From: SPJN01 sp965229935 | Lineage (GTDB): Bacteria; Pseudomonadota; Alphaproteobacteria; SPJN01 | DNA: 64,000 bases | NCBI GenBank assembly: GCA_965229935.1 | Contig: CBDDKB010000002.1 | Coordinates: 2,976,001 to 3,040,000 of the forward strand | Reading direction: 5' to 3' | Shown: piece by piece, positions 1-9,456 of the stretch | Layout of the letters: every line of letters starts with the position of its first letter | How positions within the stretch are numbered: position 1 is the stretch's first letter | Position numbers and translations under genes: made by a program | Notes under the pieces: generated by a model | Told to the model about the DNA's origin: nothing | What the model saw: only the letters and a program-made list of their open reading frames with translations | The model's database searches: none

Positions 1-293
1 TTAGTGAGCTGGATGCGCGCGCAGCCCGTGCCATTTCTTCGATTGAGATCACGACAAAAGTGAAATCGGACGGTGAAACCGAAACCATACACAAGGTCAA
101 AACATGCTCGAAGGAGAAGGCCTTGGAATTGCTGGGAAAACATCTCGGCATGTGGGGCAGCCCAGTAGGTGAAGGAGAAGGTGAAACTGAAGAGGATGAT
201 GCCGCCTCCCTTGCCCGTGCATGGGATCGGGTGCGTGCTGGTACGGCGCCTGATGGCCCCAAGGTTGGTCTAACCGCTGAGGTGTCAGCATGA
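1..293 (+). CDS. phage terminase small subunit, 3' part
   Basis: The open frame enters from the left edge and has no stop before 291-293, so the gene is cut by the window. The visible C-terminal part contains the stretch KALELLGKHLGMW, typical of the end of Terminase_2-type (XtmA-like) small subunits, which bind phage DNA and recruit the large subunit for packaging. An internal GTG at 60 is a possible start only if the upstream frame is ignored; the frame is open and protein-like to base 3. The TGA overlaps the ATG of the large terminase gene by three bases (ATGA), indicating translational coupling. Confidence 0.85.
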   Translation, partial: SELDARAARAISSIEITTKVKSDGETETIHKVKTCSKEKALELLGKHLGMWGSPVGEGEGETEEDDAASLARAWDRVRAGTAPDGPKVGLTAEVSA

Positions 294-1825
294 CTGCATT
301 CGCAACACTTGCCGGACAGCCTCAGCCGCGCATTGATCCCTTGATTGCCGCCGCCGCCCATTTCCGTGAGGACCCGCTTGGGTTCGTGCTATGGGCCTTT
401 CCATGGGGAGAGGGCGATTTGGCAGCCTTTGATGGGCCAGATGAATGGCAGCGCGATTGGCTGGCTGATCTTGGCCACATGGTCAGGCAGCGGGGATTTG
501 ATGGATCGACGCCTGTATTGCCTGTCCAAATGGCGACAGCCTCTGGTCATGGGGTTGGCAAATCTGCGTTGGTTGCATGGGTGATCCTTTGGATTCTTGC
601 AACACGTCCACACTCGCGCGGTGTTGTAACTGCGAATACAGCGGCACAGCTTGAAACAAAAAGCTGGGCGGAACTCACACGCTGGCACCGTCGCGCTCTT
701 ATCCGCGATTGGTTTCGCATGTCGAGTGCGCGTGGCGGTTTGCGGCTTGTTCATAAAAAACACCCCGAAACCTGGCGAGTTGATGGACAGACCTGCCGCG
801 AAGAGAATTCAGAAAGCTTTGCCGGTCTTCATGCTGCCCATTCAACGCCATTCTACATTTTCGATGAGGCATCCGCTGTTCCGGATGTGATTTGGGATGT
901 GGCCGAAGGTGGCCTGACAGATGGGGAGCCTATGTGGTTTGTGTTCGGGAACCCGACACGCAACACAGGCAGGTTTCACGATTGTTTTGGGCGTTACCGT
1001 CATCTGTGGAATACCCGCCGTGTGGACAGCCGCACAGCGCGCATGACCAACAAGAAATTGCTGGATCAATGGATCCGCACCTATGGCGCCGATTCTGACT
1101 TTGTAAAAGTGCGAGTAAAGGGGGAATTCCCCCATGCCTCCAGCAGGCAATTTATCTCAACTGCCGATGTTTCGGCAGCAGTGACGCGAGAGGCTGTCAG
1201 CCATTTAACGGACCCGTTGATCCTAGGGGTTGATGTGGCGCGTTTTGGTGATGACAAGTCTGTGATCTTTGCACGGCGGGGCAGGGATGCACGCACAATC
1301 GCCCCGCAATGTTATCAGGGTATTGATACGATGGAACTGGCGGCCCGTGTCGCCCAGACCTTTATTGATGAAAAGGCTGTGATCGCCTTTGTTGATGAGG
1401 GCGGCGTTGGTGGGGGCGTCGTGGACCGTCTTCATTCATTGGGTATTTCAGTTCGGGGCGTGAACTTCGGCAGTCGCGCAGATCGCGGGACGCTGGCCGA
1501 AACAGGCGCATCAGGGGAACGTTATGCCAATAAGCGTGCTGAAATGTGGGGTGTGATGCGTCACTGGTTGCGGTCAGGTGGCGCTATCCCAGACCACGCA
1601 GACCTGCGCGATGATTTGATCGCAGTAGAGTATGGCTTTCGGGCAGAGGGTGAAATCCTGCTTGAAAAGAAAGATGAGATGAAGCGGCGCGGTATGGCAT
1701 CGCCTGATATGGCGGATGCACTGGCGCTGACTTTTGCGTGGCCTGTTGCGCCAATTGATCTGTTTCAGGATCGGGAGTTAAGCAATCACGCGCCCCTAAG
1801 TCACGATTATAACCCCTTTGATTAG
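290..1825 (+). CDS. phage terminase large subunit
   Basis: 511-aa DNA-packaging motor. The ATPase domain has a Walker A GHGVGKSA at about residues 86-93 and a Walker B FYIFDEAS at 188-195. The C-terminal RNase H-like nuclease has the expected acidic residues: D315 in GVDVARFGDD, D369 in FVDE and D473 in SPDMADAL. Length is normal for the family. It cuts concatemeric DNA and drives it through the portal encoded 0.5 kb downstream. It is the second gene of a tightly packed morphogenesis operon. Confidence 0.95.
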   Translation: MTAFATLAGQPQPRIDPLIAAAAHFREDPLGFVLWAFPWGEGDLAAFDGPDEWQRDWLADLGHMVRQRGFDGSTPVLPVQMATASGHGVGKSALVAWVILWILATRPHSRGVVTANTAAQLETKSWAELTRWHRRALIRDWFRMSSARGGLRLVHKKHPETWRVDGQTCREENSESFAGLHAAHSTPFYIFDEASAVPDVIWDVAEGGLTDGEPMWFVFGNPTRNTGRFHDCFGRYRHLWNTRRVDSRTARMTNKKLLDQWIRTYGADSDFVKVRVKGEFPHASSRQFISTADVSAAVTREAVSHLTDPLILGVDVARFGDDKSVIFARRGRDARTIAPQCYQGIDTMELAARVAQTFIDEKAVIAFVDEGGVGGGVVDRLHSLGISVRGVNFGSRADRGTLAETGASGERYANKRAEMWGVMRHWLRSGGAIPDHADLRDDLIAVEYGFRAEGEILLEKKDEMKRRGMASPDMADALALTFAWPVAPIDLFQDRELSNHAPLSHDYNPFD

Positions 1826-1869
1826 TCGCTTTTTATTTCACTCACGTGTTGCAAAAAAGGAAACAAATT

Positions 1870-2061
1870 ATGTGTGCCAGTAAACCGAAACTTCCCCCCG
1901 CACCACCTTTGCCGCCTTTGCCGCCGAAACTGGCTGATGCAGAAGGCGCGCGCCTGAAGGATGAACGTACCCGCCGCCGTGCCCGGAATTTAAGCGGCAC
2001 AATTTTGACAGGCCCGCAGGGCCTTGGCGGTGGCGGTATCGGCCTTGGGGCAAATGGTTAG
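1870..2061 (+). CDS. small proline-rich phage protein
   Basis: 63 aa starting MCASKPKL, followed by a proline run (PPAPPLPPLPPKL), a charged basic middle and a glycine-rich end. I chose the ATG at 1870 because AAGGAA lies at 1857-1862 at proper spacing; an upstream TTG at 1846 would add eight unlikely residues. Short proteins of this kind sit between terminase and portal in related podoviral genomes, but I do not know a function. Its first residues resemble those of the gp14-like protein at 12316 (MCTPKL). Confidence 0.65.
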   Translation: MCASKPKLPPAPPLPPLPPKLADAEGARLKDERTRRRARNLSGTILTGPQGLGGGGIGLGANG

Positions 2062-2067
2062 GAATAG

Positions 2068-2376
2068 ATGATGATTGATCCAGATCGCTTTTACGCGAGC
2101 AGTGAGGCGTTGAGCAGGGATTCGGTGCCTGTCACCGCAGAACTGATGCCCGGACAAATTGTTGTGCCGCGCAGCCTGCTCGAATCTCATGCGCATTTGA
2201 ACGAAATGCTGGCAGATGCCTTTACCGAACTTGGGATGAGCTTGCGTAGCTATACAATCGGCAGCGATGTGATGCCGCGCGATCCTGAAACAGGCAATGT
2301 CTCCTACCAGCGGGAGCCTGCACATCAGACAGGCACCATTCTGACAGGGCATTGCAGCCAGGATAGGGAGGGCTGA
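2068..2376 (+). CDS. hypothetical phage protein
   Basis: 102 aa, no family recognised. It lies between the small proline-rich gene and the portal gene, two bases before the portal ATG, in the same operon. GGAATAG precedes the start; a second ATG follows immediately at 2071. The sequence is mixed and soluble-looking, without membrane segment or signal peptide. The position suggests a minor morphogenesis role; that is inference only. Confidence 0.6.
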   Translation: MMIDPDRFYASSEALSRDSVPVTAELMPGQIVVPRSLLESHAHLNEMLADAFTELGMSLRSYTIGSDVMPRDPETGNVSYQREPAHQTGTILTGHCSQDREG

Positions 2377-2378
2377 GT

Positions 2379-4079
2379 ATGGAAACCCAGGAGACACAGG
2401 CCTTAAAATCAGCGCAGGCGAAAACACGCCAGCAGGCTGAACGTCGCCGTGCAGCAATTTTGGCGGAGCGGCAAAAGGATTGGGACAATCATTGGTGCGA
2501 GTTAAGTGAATTTGTGCTGCCGCGCGCTGGCCGGTTCCTCACCTCTGACACCAATCGCGGCAATCGTCGTAATGGAAAGATTATTGATTCAACGGCAACC
2601 CGGGCAGCAAGAACGCTTGCCGCTGGTATGATGAGTGGTATTACCTCGCCCGCTCGCCCATGGTTCCGTTTGCGTGCAGCCAATGCCGATATGATGGCCG
2701 ACGCTGATGTCAAAGCATGGCTGTATGATGTTGAGCGGCGCATGCGAGATATTTTCGATGGCAGCAACATCTATAATGTGTTGCAGGCCATGTATGCAGA
2801 GGTCGGTGTCTTTGGCACAGCGGCATGCTTCTTATTAGAAGATGACGAAACGATTGTCCGTGCTGTGCCACTGACGATTGGCGAATACGGGCTGGCGCAA
2901 TCCGCGCGCTTAACCATCGATACGTTAACCCGGTCTATGCAGCTTACTGTTGCCCAACTGGTCGAAATGTTTGGCTATGACGCGGTATCAGAAAATGTTC
3001 AATCATTATGGGATCAAGGCAAGCTTGATGAATGGGTTGAGGTTGCCCATCTGGTCGAACCAAACCGCCAGTCAGATGATACGCCCTCATTGACGGACAA
3101 GCCCTTTCGGTCGGTCTATTGGGAAGTGGCGAGTGCATCTGATCGGGTATTGCGGGTCAGTGGTTTTGACAGTTTCCCGGTATTAGCTCCCCGTTGGGAT
3201 GTCACTGCTACTGACATATATGGCCGCTCCCCCGGCATGGATGCGCTGGGTGATGTTAAGCAGCTACAGATACAGGAACGACGCAAGGCACAGGCAATCG
3301 ACAAGAAAATTACGCCACCGATGAAGGCGTCCACGCAGCTACGAAATAAGCAGGCGTCGCTTTTGCCCGGTGGGGTGACCTATGTCGATTCTGTTGCGGG
3401 CGCGGTCGGGTTTGAGCCTGTTCATGAAGTTAATTTAAGCATCGCAGAGCTTGCGGCCGACATGGAAGAAACCCGCCAGCGTATTTGGAGCACGTTCTAC
3501 GCTGACCTATTCCTGATGATTTCAAGTTCCTCTCGCCGTCAGATTACAGCGCGTGAGATTGATGAACGGCACGAAGAAAAGCTGCTAGGGCTCGGTCCCG
3601 TGCTTGAGCGTCTGAATGATGAGCTTTTAAACCCGATGATTGATCGCGTGTTTGCCATTATGGTGCGCCGTGGTCTGGTGCCGCCACCGCCGGAACTATT
3701 GGCGGGGCAGCCGTTGCAGGTTGATTTCACCTCATCACTGGCGCAGGCGCAAAAGGCGATTGCCACCCAGTCCATTGAACGGTTCACAGGCTTTGTTGGG
3801 ACCTTGGCATCTATCAATCCTGCTGTTCTCGACAAAGTAGATTTCGATCTTGCCGTTGAACAATATGGTGAAATGGTCGGCGTGCCCCCGCGCATAGTCA
3901 AATCTGAAAAGGATGTTGAAGCCACCCGGCAGGAGCAGGCGCAGGCTGCGCAAGCGGCGCAGGCGACAGCCCTGATGCAGCAGGGGGCGGCAACGGCAAA
4001 GGACCTGGCGGGGGTTGATCCTGAAAAATCCCCCTTGGTGAAATCTGCGCTTGAACAATTGGGAGGAGCCAATGGCTGA
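2379..4079 (+). CDS. portal protein (podoviral head-tail connector)
   Basis: 566 aa, matching the T7 gp8-type head-to-tail connecting protein family in length and pattern. The N-terminal part has the typical order of a charged helix, DNHWCELSEFVLPRAGRF, then DSTATRAARTLAAGMMSGI and SPARPWFRL. The C-terminal part is rich in Ala and Gln (about 500-566), as is usual for the clip and barrel end. It forms the dodecameric ring through which DNA is packaged and ejected. The stop overlaps the next start (4072) by eight bases. Confidence 0.93.
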   Translation: METQETQALKSAQAKTRQQAERRRAAILAERQKDWDNHWCELSEFVLPRAGRFLTSDTNRGNRRNGKIIDSTATRAARTLAAGMMSGITSPARPWFRLRAANADMMADADVKAWLYDVERRMRDIFDGSNIYNVLQAMYAEVGVFGTAACFLLEDDETIVRAVPLTIGEYGLAQSARLTIDTLTRSMQLTVAQLVEMFGYDAVSENVQSLWDQGKLDEWVEVAHLVEPNRQSDDTPSLTDKPFRSVYWEVASASDRVLRVSGFDSFPVLAPRWDVTATDIYGRSPGMDALGDVKQLQIQERRKAQAIDKKITPPMKASTQLRNKQASLLPGGVTYVDSVAGAVGFEPVHEVNLSIAELAADMEETRQRIWSTFYADLFLMISSSSRRQITAREIDERHEEKLLGLGPVLERLNDELLNPMIDRVFAIMVRRGLVPPPPELLAGQPLQVDFTSSLAQAQKAIATQSIERFTGFVGTLASINPAVLDKVDFDLAVEQYGEMVGVPPRIVKSEKDVEATRQEQAQAAQAAQATALMQQGAATAKDLAGVDPEKSPLVKSALEQLGGANG

Positions 4080-4407
4080 AGATATTGAAACAGATATTGC
4101 AGGTGATGAATTCGATGCGCCTGCTACCCCATTGGGTCCGTCCCCCGATGACGAAGCATTGGAGCGTCTATTGGCATGGCCGTTCGGCAGATTGGTTGTT
4201 TGGCAAATCCTGCAGCATTGCGGGGTTTACAGAACCAGCTATGTCGGGGGCCCAGGTCAAGGTGAGATGAGCGCCTATTTGGAAGGGCGCAGATCTGTCG
4301 GTCTATTCCTAATCGACTGGCTGGAACGCGTCGACCGGCGCGCCTATCCGCAACTTATTCTTGAACAAATGACCAAAGCAGAAGAGCAGGAGCGAACCCA
4401 TGACTGA
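4072..4407 (+). CDS. Bbp19-like phage protein
   Basis: 111 aa. The ATG at 4072 is preceded by GGGAGGAG at 4061-4068; the frame runs upstream to 4051 but this start has the better ribosome site. The middle (LLAWPFGRLVVWQIL ... GRRSVGLFLIDWLERV) follows the pattern of Bordetella phage BPP-1 Bbp19-family proteins, which lie between portal and scaffold genes in this phage group. The exact role is unknown; it is a short conserved morphogenesis-module protein. Its end overlaps the next gene by eight bases. Confidence 0.75.
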   Translation: MAEDIETDIAGDEFDAPATPLGPSPDDEALERLLAWPFGRLVVWQILQHCGVYRTSYVGGPGQGEMSAYLEGRRSVGLFLIDWLERVDRRAYPQLILEQMTKAEEQERTHD

Positions 4408-5050
4408 TGAAACTGCAACCCAACAGACCGATCCGTCAATTGAACAGGGCAAAAGCATGGCGGACGTATTTTGGCCGGATAGTGCAAATGCGGGCAGCGA
4501 AACCAAGCAAGCAACTGCGGACGAGATGTTCGGCAATGGCCATGATGCGGAAACGCTGCAACAAGACGGGGCGGGGTATGAGGCATTTAGCCTACCGCAG
4601 GATATGGAGATTGATCACGATGTTCTGACCGCGTTCCGTCCAATTGCAGCTGATCTTGGACTTGATCAGGCACAGGCCCAGTCATTGGTTGATTTCTATG
4701 CCGCGCAGGTTCAGGGCATGTCGTCCCGCATGGATGAAGCGTCTGTATTGGACCAAAATGCCTATATCAATCAGACGCGGCACGAGTGGGCGTCTGCTGC
4801 AAGGCGTGATGAAGAAATTGGCGGGGTGCGCCATCAGCAGGCGGTAAGTGTTGCGCAAAATGCATTAAGGCAGGTCGCAACACCTGATCTGGTGTCCATT
4901 CTGGCAGAAACCGGGCTGGGCGATCACCCGGAAATTATTCGACTTTTTTATCGGATCGGTACGCGGATCGGGGAAGACCCGGTTATGTCTGGGGGGCGTG
5001 GCCATGCGTCTGCCAGCCTTGCTGATCTGTTTTATGGCTCTCATGGCTAA
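4400..5050 (+). CDS. putative capsid scaffold protein
   Basis: 216 aa. Acidic, polar N-terminus, then a helical region; the C-terminal block around SILAETGLGDHPEIIRLFY is common in scaffold-like proteins encoded just before the major capsid gene of such phages. Its place between Bbp19-like and capsid genes supports an assembly-chaperone role. No protease motif is visible, so it is probably a pure scaffold. Function is inferred from position and the C-terminal pattern. Confidence 0.7.
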   Translation: MTDETATQQTDPSIEQGKSMADVFWPDSANAGSETKQATADEMFGNGHDAETLQQDGAGYEAFSLPQDMEIDHDVLTAFRPIAADLGLDQAQAQSLVDFYAAQVQGMSSRMDEASVLDQNAYINQTRHEWASAARRDEEIGGVRHQQAVSVAQNALRQVATPDLVSILAETGLGDHPEIIRLFYRIGTRIGEDPVMSGGRGHASASLADLFYGSHG

Positions 5051-5063
5051 AGGAAGGTAACGC

Positions 5064-6053
5064 ATGGCTTTTCAACAAACCGGCGCAATGACCCTAACTG
5101 ACTGGGCAAAGCGTCAGGACCCTGACGGTAAATCGGCGTCGATCGTCGAAATGCTGTCTCAAACCAACGAAGTTCTACAGGACATGATGTTCGTAGAAGG
5201 CAATCTGCCGACAGGTCACCGCACGACTGTGCGCACGGGCCTTCCGGCTGTTGCATGGCGCATGCTGAATTATGGTGTGCCCCAGGGCAAAGCAACGACT
5301 GCGCAGGTCACCGATACGGTCGGGATGCTGGAGGCATTCTCAAGTGTCGATAAAGATCTGGTCGAACTGTCCGGAAATTATAACGAGTTCCGGTTGTCAG
5401 AATCTCGTGCATTCCTTGAAGCAATGAATCAGGAAATGGCGCGGACTGTGTTTTACGGTGACACTGACCTTGAACCTGAAAAGTTTCTTGGTTTGTCGCC
5501 GCGCTTTTCAGACCTGTCTGCAGACAGTGGCGAGAATATTGTCGATGCTGGCGGCTCTACCGCTGCAGGCAACAGCTCTATCTGGCTTGTTTGCTGGTCT
5601 GATCAGACCTGTCACGGCATTTTCCCGAAAGGCTCAAAAGCCGGGCTGCAGCATGAAGACCTGAAGATTGAAACTGTCGAAGATGAAAATGGCGACAAAT
5701 TCCGCGCCTATCAAGATCATTGGCAGTGGAAGGCAGGCCTTGTGCTGCGTGATTGGCGTTATGTTGTGCGTATTGCCAATATTGATGTTGATGCCTTGGT
5801 CAGCGACACAAATGCACCTGATTTGCTAGAGCTGTTGATCCGCGCGCATCATAAATTGCCGAACCCGAATATGGGTAAATGCGCAATTTACGCAAACCGC
5901 ACTGTGCGGACAATGCTCGATACACAGGCGCAGCGAAAAAACAATGTCCAGCTTTACATCGATTCAGCTGCGGGCAAACCGCAGACGATGTTCTGGGGCA
6001 TTCCGATCCGTACGTGTGACGCGATCTCTGTCACCGAAGATCCGATTGCGTAA
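5064..6053 (+). CDS. major capsid protein
   Basis: 329 aa, resembling the Bbp17-type capsid proteins of BPP-1-like podoviruses. It begins with a helical segment (MTLTDWAKRQDPDGKSASIV), continues with EGNLPTGHRTTVRTGLP, and ends with a compact domain containing RTMLDTQAQRKNNVQL and WGIPIRTCDAI. These features are those of HK97-fold capsid subunits without an obvious cleaved prodomain. AAGGAAGG lies just before the start. It is expected to be the most abundant virion protein of this prophage. Confidence 0.9.
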   Translation: MAFQQTGAMTLTDWAKRQDPDGKSASIVEMLSQTNEVLQDMMFVEGNLPTGHRTTVRTGLPAVAWRMLNYGVPQGKATTAQVTDTVGMLEAFSSVDKDLVELSGNYNEFRLSESRAFLEAMNQEMARTVFYGDTDLEPEKFLGLSPRFSDLSADSGENIVDAGGSTAAGNSSIWLVCWSDQTCHGIFPKGSKAGLQHEDLKIETVEDENGDKFRAYQDHWQWKAGLVLRDWRYVVRIANIDVDALVSDTNAPDLLELLIRAHHKLPNPNMGKCAIYANRTVRTMLDTQAQRKNNVQLYIDSAAGKPQTMFWGIPIRTCDAISVTEDPIA

Positions 6054-6071
6054 TTTAGGAAAGGATGGATC

Positions 6072-6497
6072 ATGATTATTGATCGTGAAAATTTGCTGAG
6101 CCTTGATCAGGCGATTGCCAACACGGCAGATTCTGAATTTGTCATCGACTTTGGTTCAGACCGTGATGTTGGTGCGGGCGAGCCTTTAGCGCTCTTTATC
6201 CGCGTCACAGAAGATTTTGTCGGCACCGGCACCTTGATTGTAGTCATAGAGTCAAGCAATGACGAAGCGCTGACAGGGGATGTTGAGCTTCTTCGGTCGT
6301 CAACCTATGACGTTAGTGAACTGACAGCAGGCAGCAGGCTTCTGCCTGTGAACCTGCCGCGCGGTGTAAAACGCTATTTGCAATTGCGTTACTTGGTTGG
6401 GGGCGCAGCCTTTACCGGTGGTGCTGTAAAGGCAGGCCTTGTCCGCGACGTTCAGGACAAAAAATCATTCCCCAGCGGGATCGAGAATCTCGCCTAA
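6072..6497 (+). CDS. Bbp16-family capsid cement protein
   Basis: 141 aa, beta-rich, with the start MIIDRENLLSLDQAI typical of the Bbp16 cement family of BPP-1-like phages, where it decorates the capsid at the three-fold positions. It lies 18 bases after the major capsid gene with AGGAAAGGA before its ATG, so both are probably made in large amounts from one transcript. A strong hairpin terminator follows directly, setting this gene pair off from the tail genes. Confidence 0.88.
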   Translation: MIIDRENLLSLDQAIANTADSEFVIDFGSDRDVGAGEPLALFIRVTEDFVGTGTLIVVIESSNDEALTGDVELLRSSTYDVSELTAGSRLLPVNLPRGVKRYLQLRYLVGGAAFTGGAVKAGLVRDVQDKKSFPSGIENLA

Positions 6498-6503
6498 CTA
6501 AAT

Positions 6504-6542
6504 ATGCGGCGATTGTTGCAAATTAGTCTTCAATCGCCGCAT
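6504..6542 (+). terminator. hairpin terminator after capsid genes
   Basis: A perfect 12-bp stem: ATGCGGCGATTG at 6504-6515 pairs with CAATCGCCGCAT at 6531-6542 across a 15-base loop, followed by TTCTTTG. It lies seven bases after the stop of the cement gene. It probably reduces read-through from the highly expressed capsid genes into the tail genes, or stabilises the capsid mRNA 3' end. Confidence 0.75.
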
Positions 6543-6571
6543 TTCTTTGAAATTTACTCCGTGGGGTTGGT

Positions 6572-6925
6572 ATGAGTTTGTTGCGGTATGGCGCAGAGAA
6601 TATGACGCTGGTTGCGGTCAATCCGCAGGATCAGGGCGAACATCTACGTTCAATCGAAGGCGCCTTGGCGGTTCATCTAGATCACAGTGCGCAGCAAATC
6701 GCCTCGCGCCTTTTAGCGGGCGTTGTTCTTGACGGTCACCAGCTTTGGTTTGACTTGCAGGACCCGGCATTTCTTTACTTGCTAGAGGCCCCGGTTGGCA
6801 CACTAAGCGATGTTGCTGACTTTGTTGGTATTCGGTTGCCGCGCAATCTGGTGGGGCGGTTGTCGGTAAACACAGGCGGCACCCTAAGTTTCGATAATCG
6901 AACAACAGATGGGGGGTGGGTCTAA
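6572..6925 (+). CDS. hypothetical phage structural protein
   Basis: 117 aa, family not recognised. It contains alternating hydrophobic residues, for example GVVLDGHQLWFDLQDPAFLYLL, and no signal peptide or transmembrane stretch. It lies between the capsid terminator and a 653-aa protein whose ATG overlaps its TAA by one base, so the two are likely co-translated and may act together in the neck or tail. No function can be assigned from sequence. Confidence 0.6.
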   Translation: MSLLRYGAENMTLVAVNPQDQGEHLRSIEGALAVHLDHSAQQIASRLLAGVVLDGHQLWFDLQDPAFLYLLEAPVGTLSDVADFVGIRLPRNLVGRLSVNTGGTLSFDNRTTDGGWV

Positions 6926-8886
6926 TGCCGGTAACCAAAGGCAGCGCATTTGTTAGTACGTCTTTTTTGACGGGCAAACGGTTTTTTCATTTTGGTACGC
7001 GTACCAATGGGGGGCAGAGCGCATCTGATCAACCTATTTGGCAGCTTGAGGCTGGTGAGCCGATTGAGCTGCGCTTTTGGACCGGCACCGCGGGTCTGCT
7101 TCCGCCGCCTGAACCTGGCATCGTTTTTTTGGATGTCTATTATGAAACCGGCAATGCCACATTGGTGCGCCGGGTCTGGAATTCCGGTCTGCCATCGAAT
7201 GGCGCGCGGTTTACATTCTGGGCAACCGATGACGGCACTGAAACCGGGGAACCACGTTGTGGCACACTGCGCCTAAGCATACATGCCCAGTTCGGCACAT
7301 TATATTTGGTGCGGTCAGATGGAACCGGCAGCGGTCTTGACGCCTGGTCGCAAGGATTGTTGCGCGCGAATGCGAAAGTGTCTGCAATCACTCATGATGG
7401 TTATCCAAATGGTGACCGCTATGCGCTTGGTGTTGTCGATGATGAATCTGTGACATTGCGCGCTGCGATTACGCCGCCCTTTGATGTGCGAGGGCACGAA
7501 TTGTTGGCGTGGCGTATCCTGCATGATCAGGTCGATATTCATACAGACCCGTCCCATTTTCCCGACAGTGCCGGGCAGCTCTCGGTTAGTTTGCCGACCG
7601 ATTCTGTATTTCTTGATGCATTGGAAACATATGGCGCGGGCCTCGCTGTCGATGGGAATAGCGAACTTGAACCGTCAAGCGGAGCGGTGGCATGGACGTC
7701 AATCTCTGCCGACAATGCAAACTTGGTTGATGATGCTGATGGTGTCAGCGATCCAGCGCTTTTTGATGTGGACCCCCGTGTTCAGTTTGCCGATGTCACC
7801 GCAGGGTCACCAATCTATAATCGGGGGCAAACAGCATCCATAGAAATAGGCTTGATCAACGCAAGAGGGGAACCTTTGCTGCGTGATCTTGATCTGGCTT
7901 TGGTCGATAGTTTGAACCAGACCCAATCGACGCAAACCCTTTCTGGTCCAATTTACGAAATGACCTATCCGTTGCCGGTCGATGCGGACGCGCGCAACGA
8001 CCAGACAGGCGCTGAATGGCGGGTGAAATTGGTTGATCCCACCGTCACTGCAACGGGTGATCATGCTGCTTTCTATGTGTCGTCGCTATTGAACATATAT
8101 GTTCACGCGCAATTGCACGACAATTTGGTTCTACCCTCATCTTGGCCGCCGATAAGTCCATCGCCCGCACAAGAATTCAAGATCGGTACAGATCAGATTT
8201 TCCTATGGGTGCATTCTGCGGGGGTGGGAAGCTCGCATCCCCCGATTGAAACAACAGGTGATGCCATTTCCGTGTCGCTTTACGACCCGGCAATGCAGCT
8301 TTCTGAAGCTAGGGTAACCGATAGTCAGGCGGGCCCGACAAATCAGAACCTTGTGGGTTGGTCACCGCGCCTGCAGTTCACGCCCCAATTGCCAGAGGGG
8401 GAGTGGCAGTTCGTTGTTTCGGTTTCACATGAAGGCAATAGCGGCTCTGCTAATTTGACAGCCCAATATTTGTTGATCGTGGACCGTGATCTTTTCGTTT
8501 TACTTGCGCCACCTGTTGATGCGCGACCGGGTGAGACGGCACGTATTCTATTATTGTGTGAACGCAATGGTGCTGCTGTTGAGGCTGACACAATTCCGCA
8601 ATGGCGGTTGATTTCAACTGATGCTGACGTGCCTGCAATGGAAGAGCTGTCTTCGGGTGCCATGACATTCTGCGGCACGCAGGCTGACCCCCTTTATTGT
8701 GTTGATCTGACAATGCCGCTTGATGAGGGGCGCTATCTAATTGGCGCACATGCCCGCCTTTCAGGCCAGCTTGTCGGTGTTGCCGAACCGTTTGAGGTCA
8801 AAGCCCAGCAGACCATCACCCATCCATTGTCGTTCAGATTGGGCCCGTTTTCGGTGCCGTTAACAGGAGAATCCTATGTTGACTGA
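6925..8886 (+). CDS. large beta-rich phage protein of unknown function
   Basis: 653 aa. I start at ATG 6925 (overlapping TAATG) rather than the GTG at 6916. The protein is full of short alternating strands, Pro and Gly turns, and three stretches that look like repeated Ig-like or jelly-roll domains (around residues 290-390, 400-520 and 530-640). It could be a decoration, neck or fibre-type protein. It lies between capsid cement and tail tubular protein A, where related genomes carry unassigned genes. It overlaps the next gene by 11 bases. Confidence 0.6.
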   Translation: MPVTKGSAFVSTSFLTGKRFFHFGTRTNGGQSASDQPIWQLEAGEPIELRFWTGTAGLLPPPEPGIVFLDVYYETGNATLVRRVWNSGLPSNGARFTFWATDDGTETGEPRCGTLRLSIHAQFGTLYLVRSDGTGSGLDAWSQGLLRANAKVSAITHDGYPNGDRYALGVVDDESVTLRAAITPPFDVRGHELLAWRILHDQVDIHTDPSHFPDSAGQLSVSLPTDSVFLDALETYGAGLAVDGNSELEPSSGAVAWTSISADNANLVDDADGVSDPALFDVDPRVQFADVTAGSPIYNRGQTASIEIGLINARGEPLLRDLDLALVDSLNQTQSTQTLSGPIYEMTYPLPVDADARNDQTGAEWRVKLVDPTVTATGDHAAFYVSSLLNIYVHAQLHDNLVLPSSWPPISPSPAQEFKIGTDQIFLWVHSAGVGSSHPPIETTGDAISVSLYDPAMQLSEARVTDSQAGPTNQNLVGWSPRLQFTPQLPEGEWQFVVSVSHEGNSGSANLTAQYLLIVDRDLFVLLAPPVDARPGETARILLLCERNGAAVEADTIPQWRLISTDADVPAMEELSSGAMTFCGTQADPLYCVDLTMPLDEGRYLIGAHARLSGQLVGVAEPFEVKAQQTITHPLSFRLGPFSVPLTGESYVD

Positions 8887-9454
8887 AGTTGAAATTTGCA
8901 ATCTTGCCCTAAGTCGCATCGGGCAACGAGCCATTGACTCATTGGCAGAAAACTCGGCTGAAGCTTCTGCTTGCGCGCGCCACTATCAGATCGCGAGGGA
9001 TTCTTTGCTGCGGTCCTATTGGTGGAACTTTGCAAAAGCCAGCGCCACATTGGTGCGCAATGGCGAGACGCCTGCTGAATGGGCCTATTCCTATGATCTG
9101 CCGGATGACCTGATTGCGGTGCGCTATCCAGTGCCTGCTGTTCGATTTGGTCGCCAACGGGTGAAATATGAACTGGCCGCAGGTGTTCTTTGGACGGACG
9201 AAGATGCGGTTTGCTTGCTTTATACCAAGCAAGTGTCGGAACCGCTTGCCTTCGACAAATTGTTTGTGCGGGCCCTGTTTCACAGATTAGCGGCCGACCT
9301 TGTTGGGCCATTGACGCTTGATCCGCGCAAGTCTGCGATAGAGGAGCAAATGTTCCTAACTGCGTTGGCAGAGGCGCGCGCCGCAGATGCAATTGAAGAA
9401 GCGCCGTTTGATGCGAACGAGCTGGGCGCAGCATGGCTGGAGGCGCGGGGGTAA
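8876..9454 (+). CDS. tail tubular protein A (T7 gp11-like adaptor)
   Basis: 192 aa with the hallmark start MLTEVEICNLALSRIGQ, then the helical ARHYQIARDSLLRSYWWNFA and YSYDLPDDLIAVRYP. This is the ring adaptor that sits below the portal and joins the nozzle. Length is normal. It begins inside the end of the 653-aa gene and is followed two bases later by the nozzle gene. Confidence 0.9.
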   Translation: MLTEVEICNLALSRIGQRAIDSLAENSAEASACARHYQIARDSLLRSYWWNFAKASATLVRNGETPAEWAYSYDLPDDLIAVRYPVPAVRFGRQRVKYELAAGVLWTDEDAVCLLYTKQVSEPLAFDKLFVRALFHRLAADLVGPLTLDPRKSAIEEQMFLTALAEARAADAIEEAPFDANELGAAWLEARG

Positions 9455-9456
9455 CA

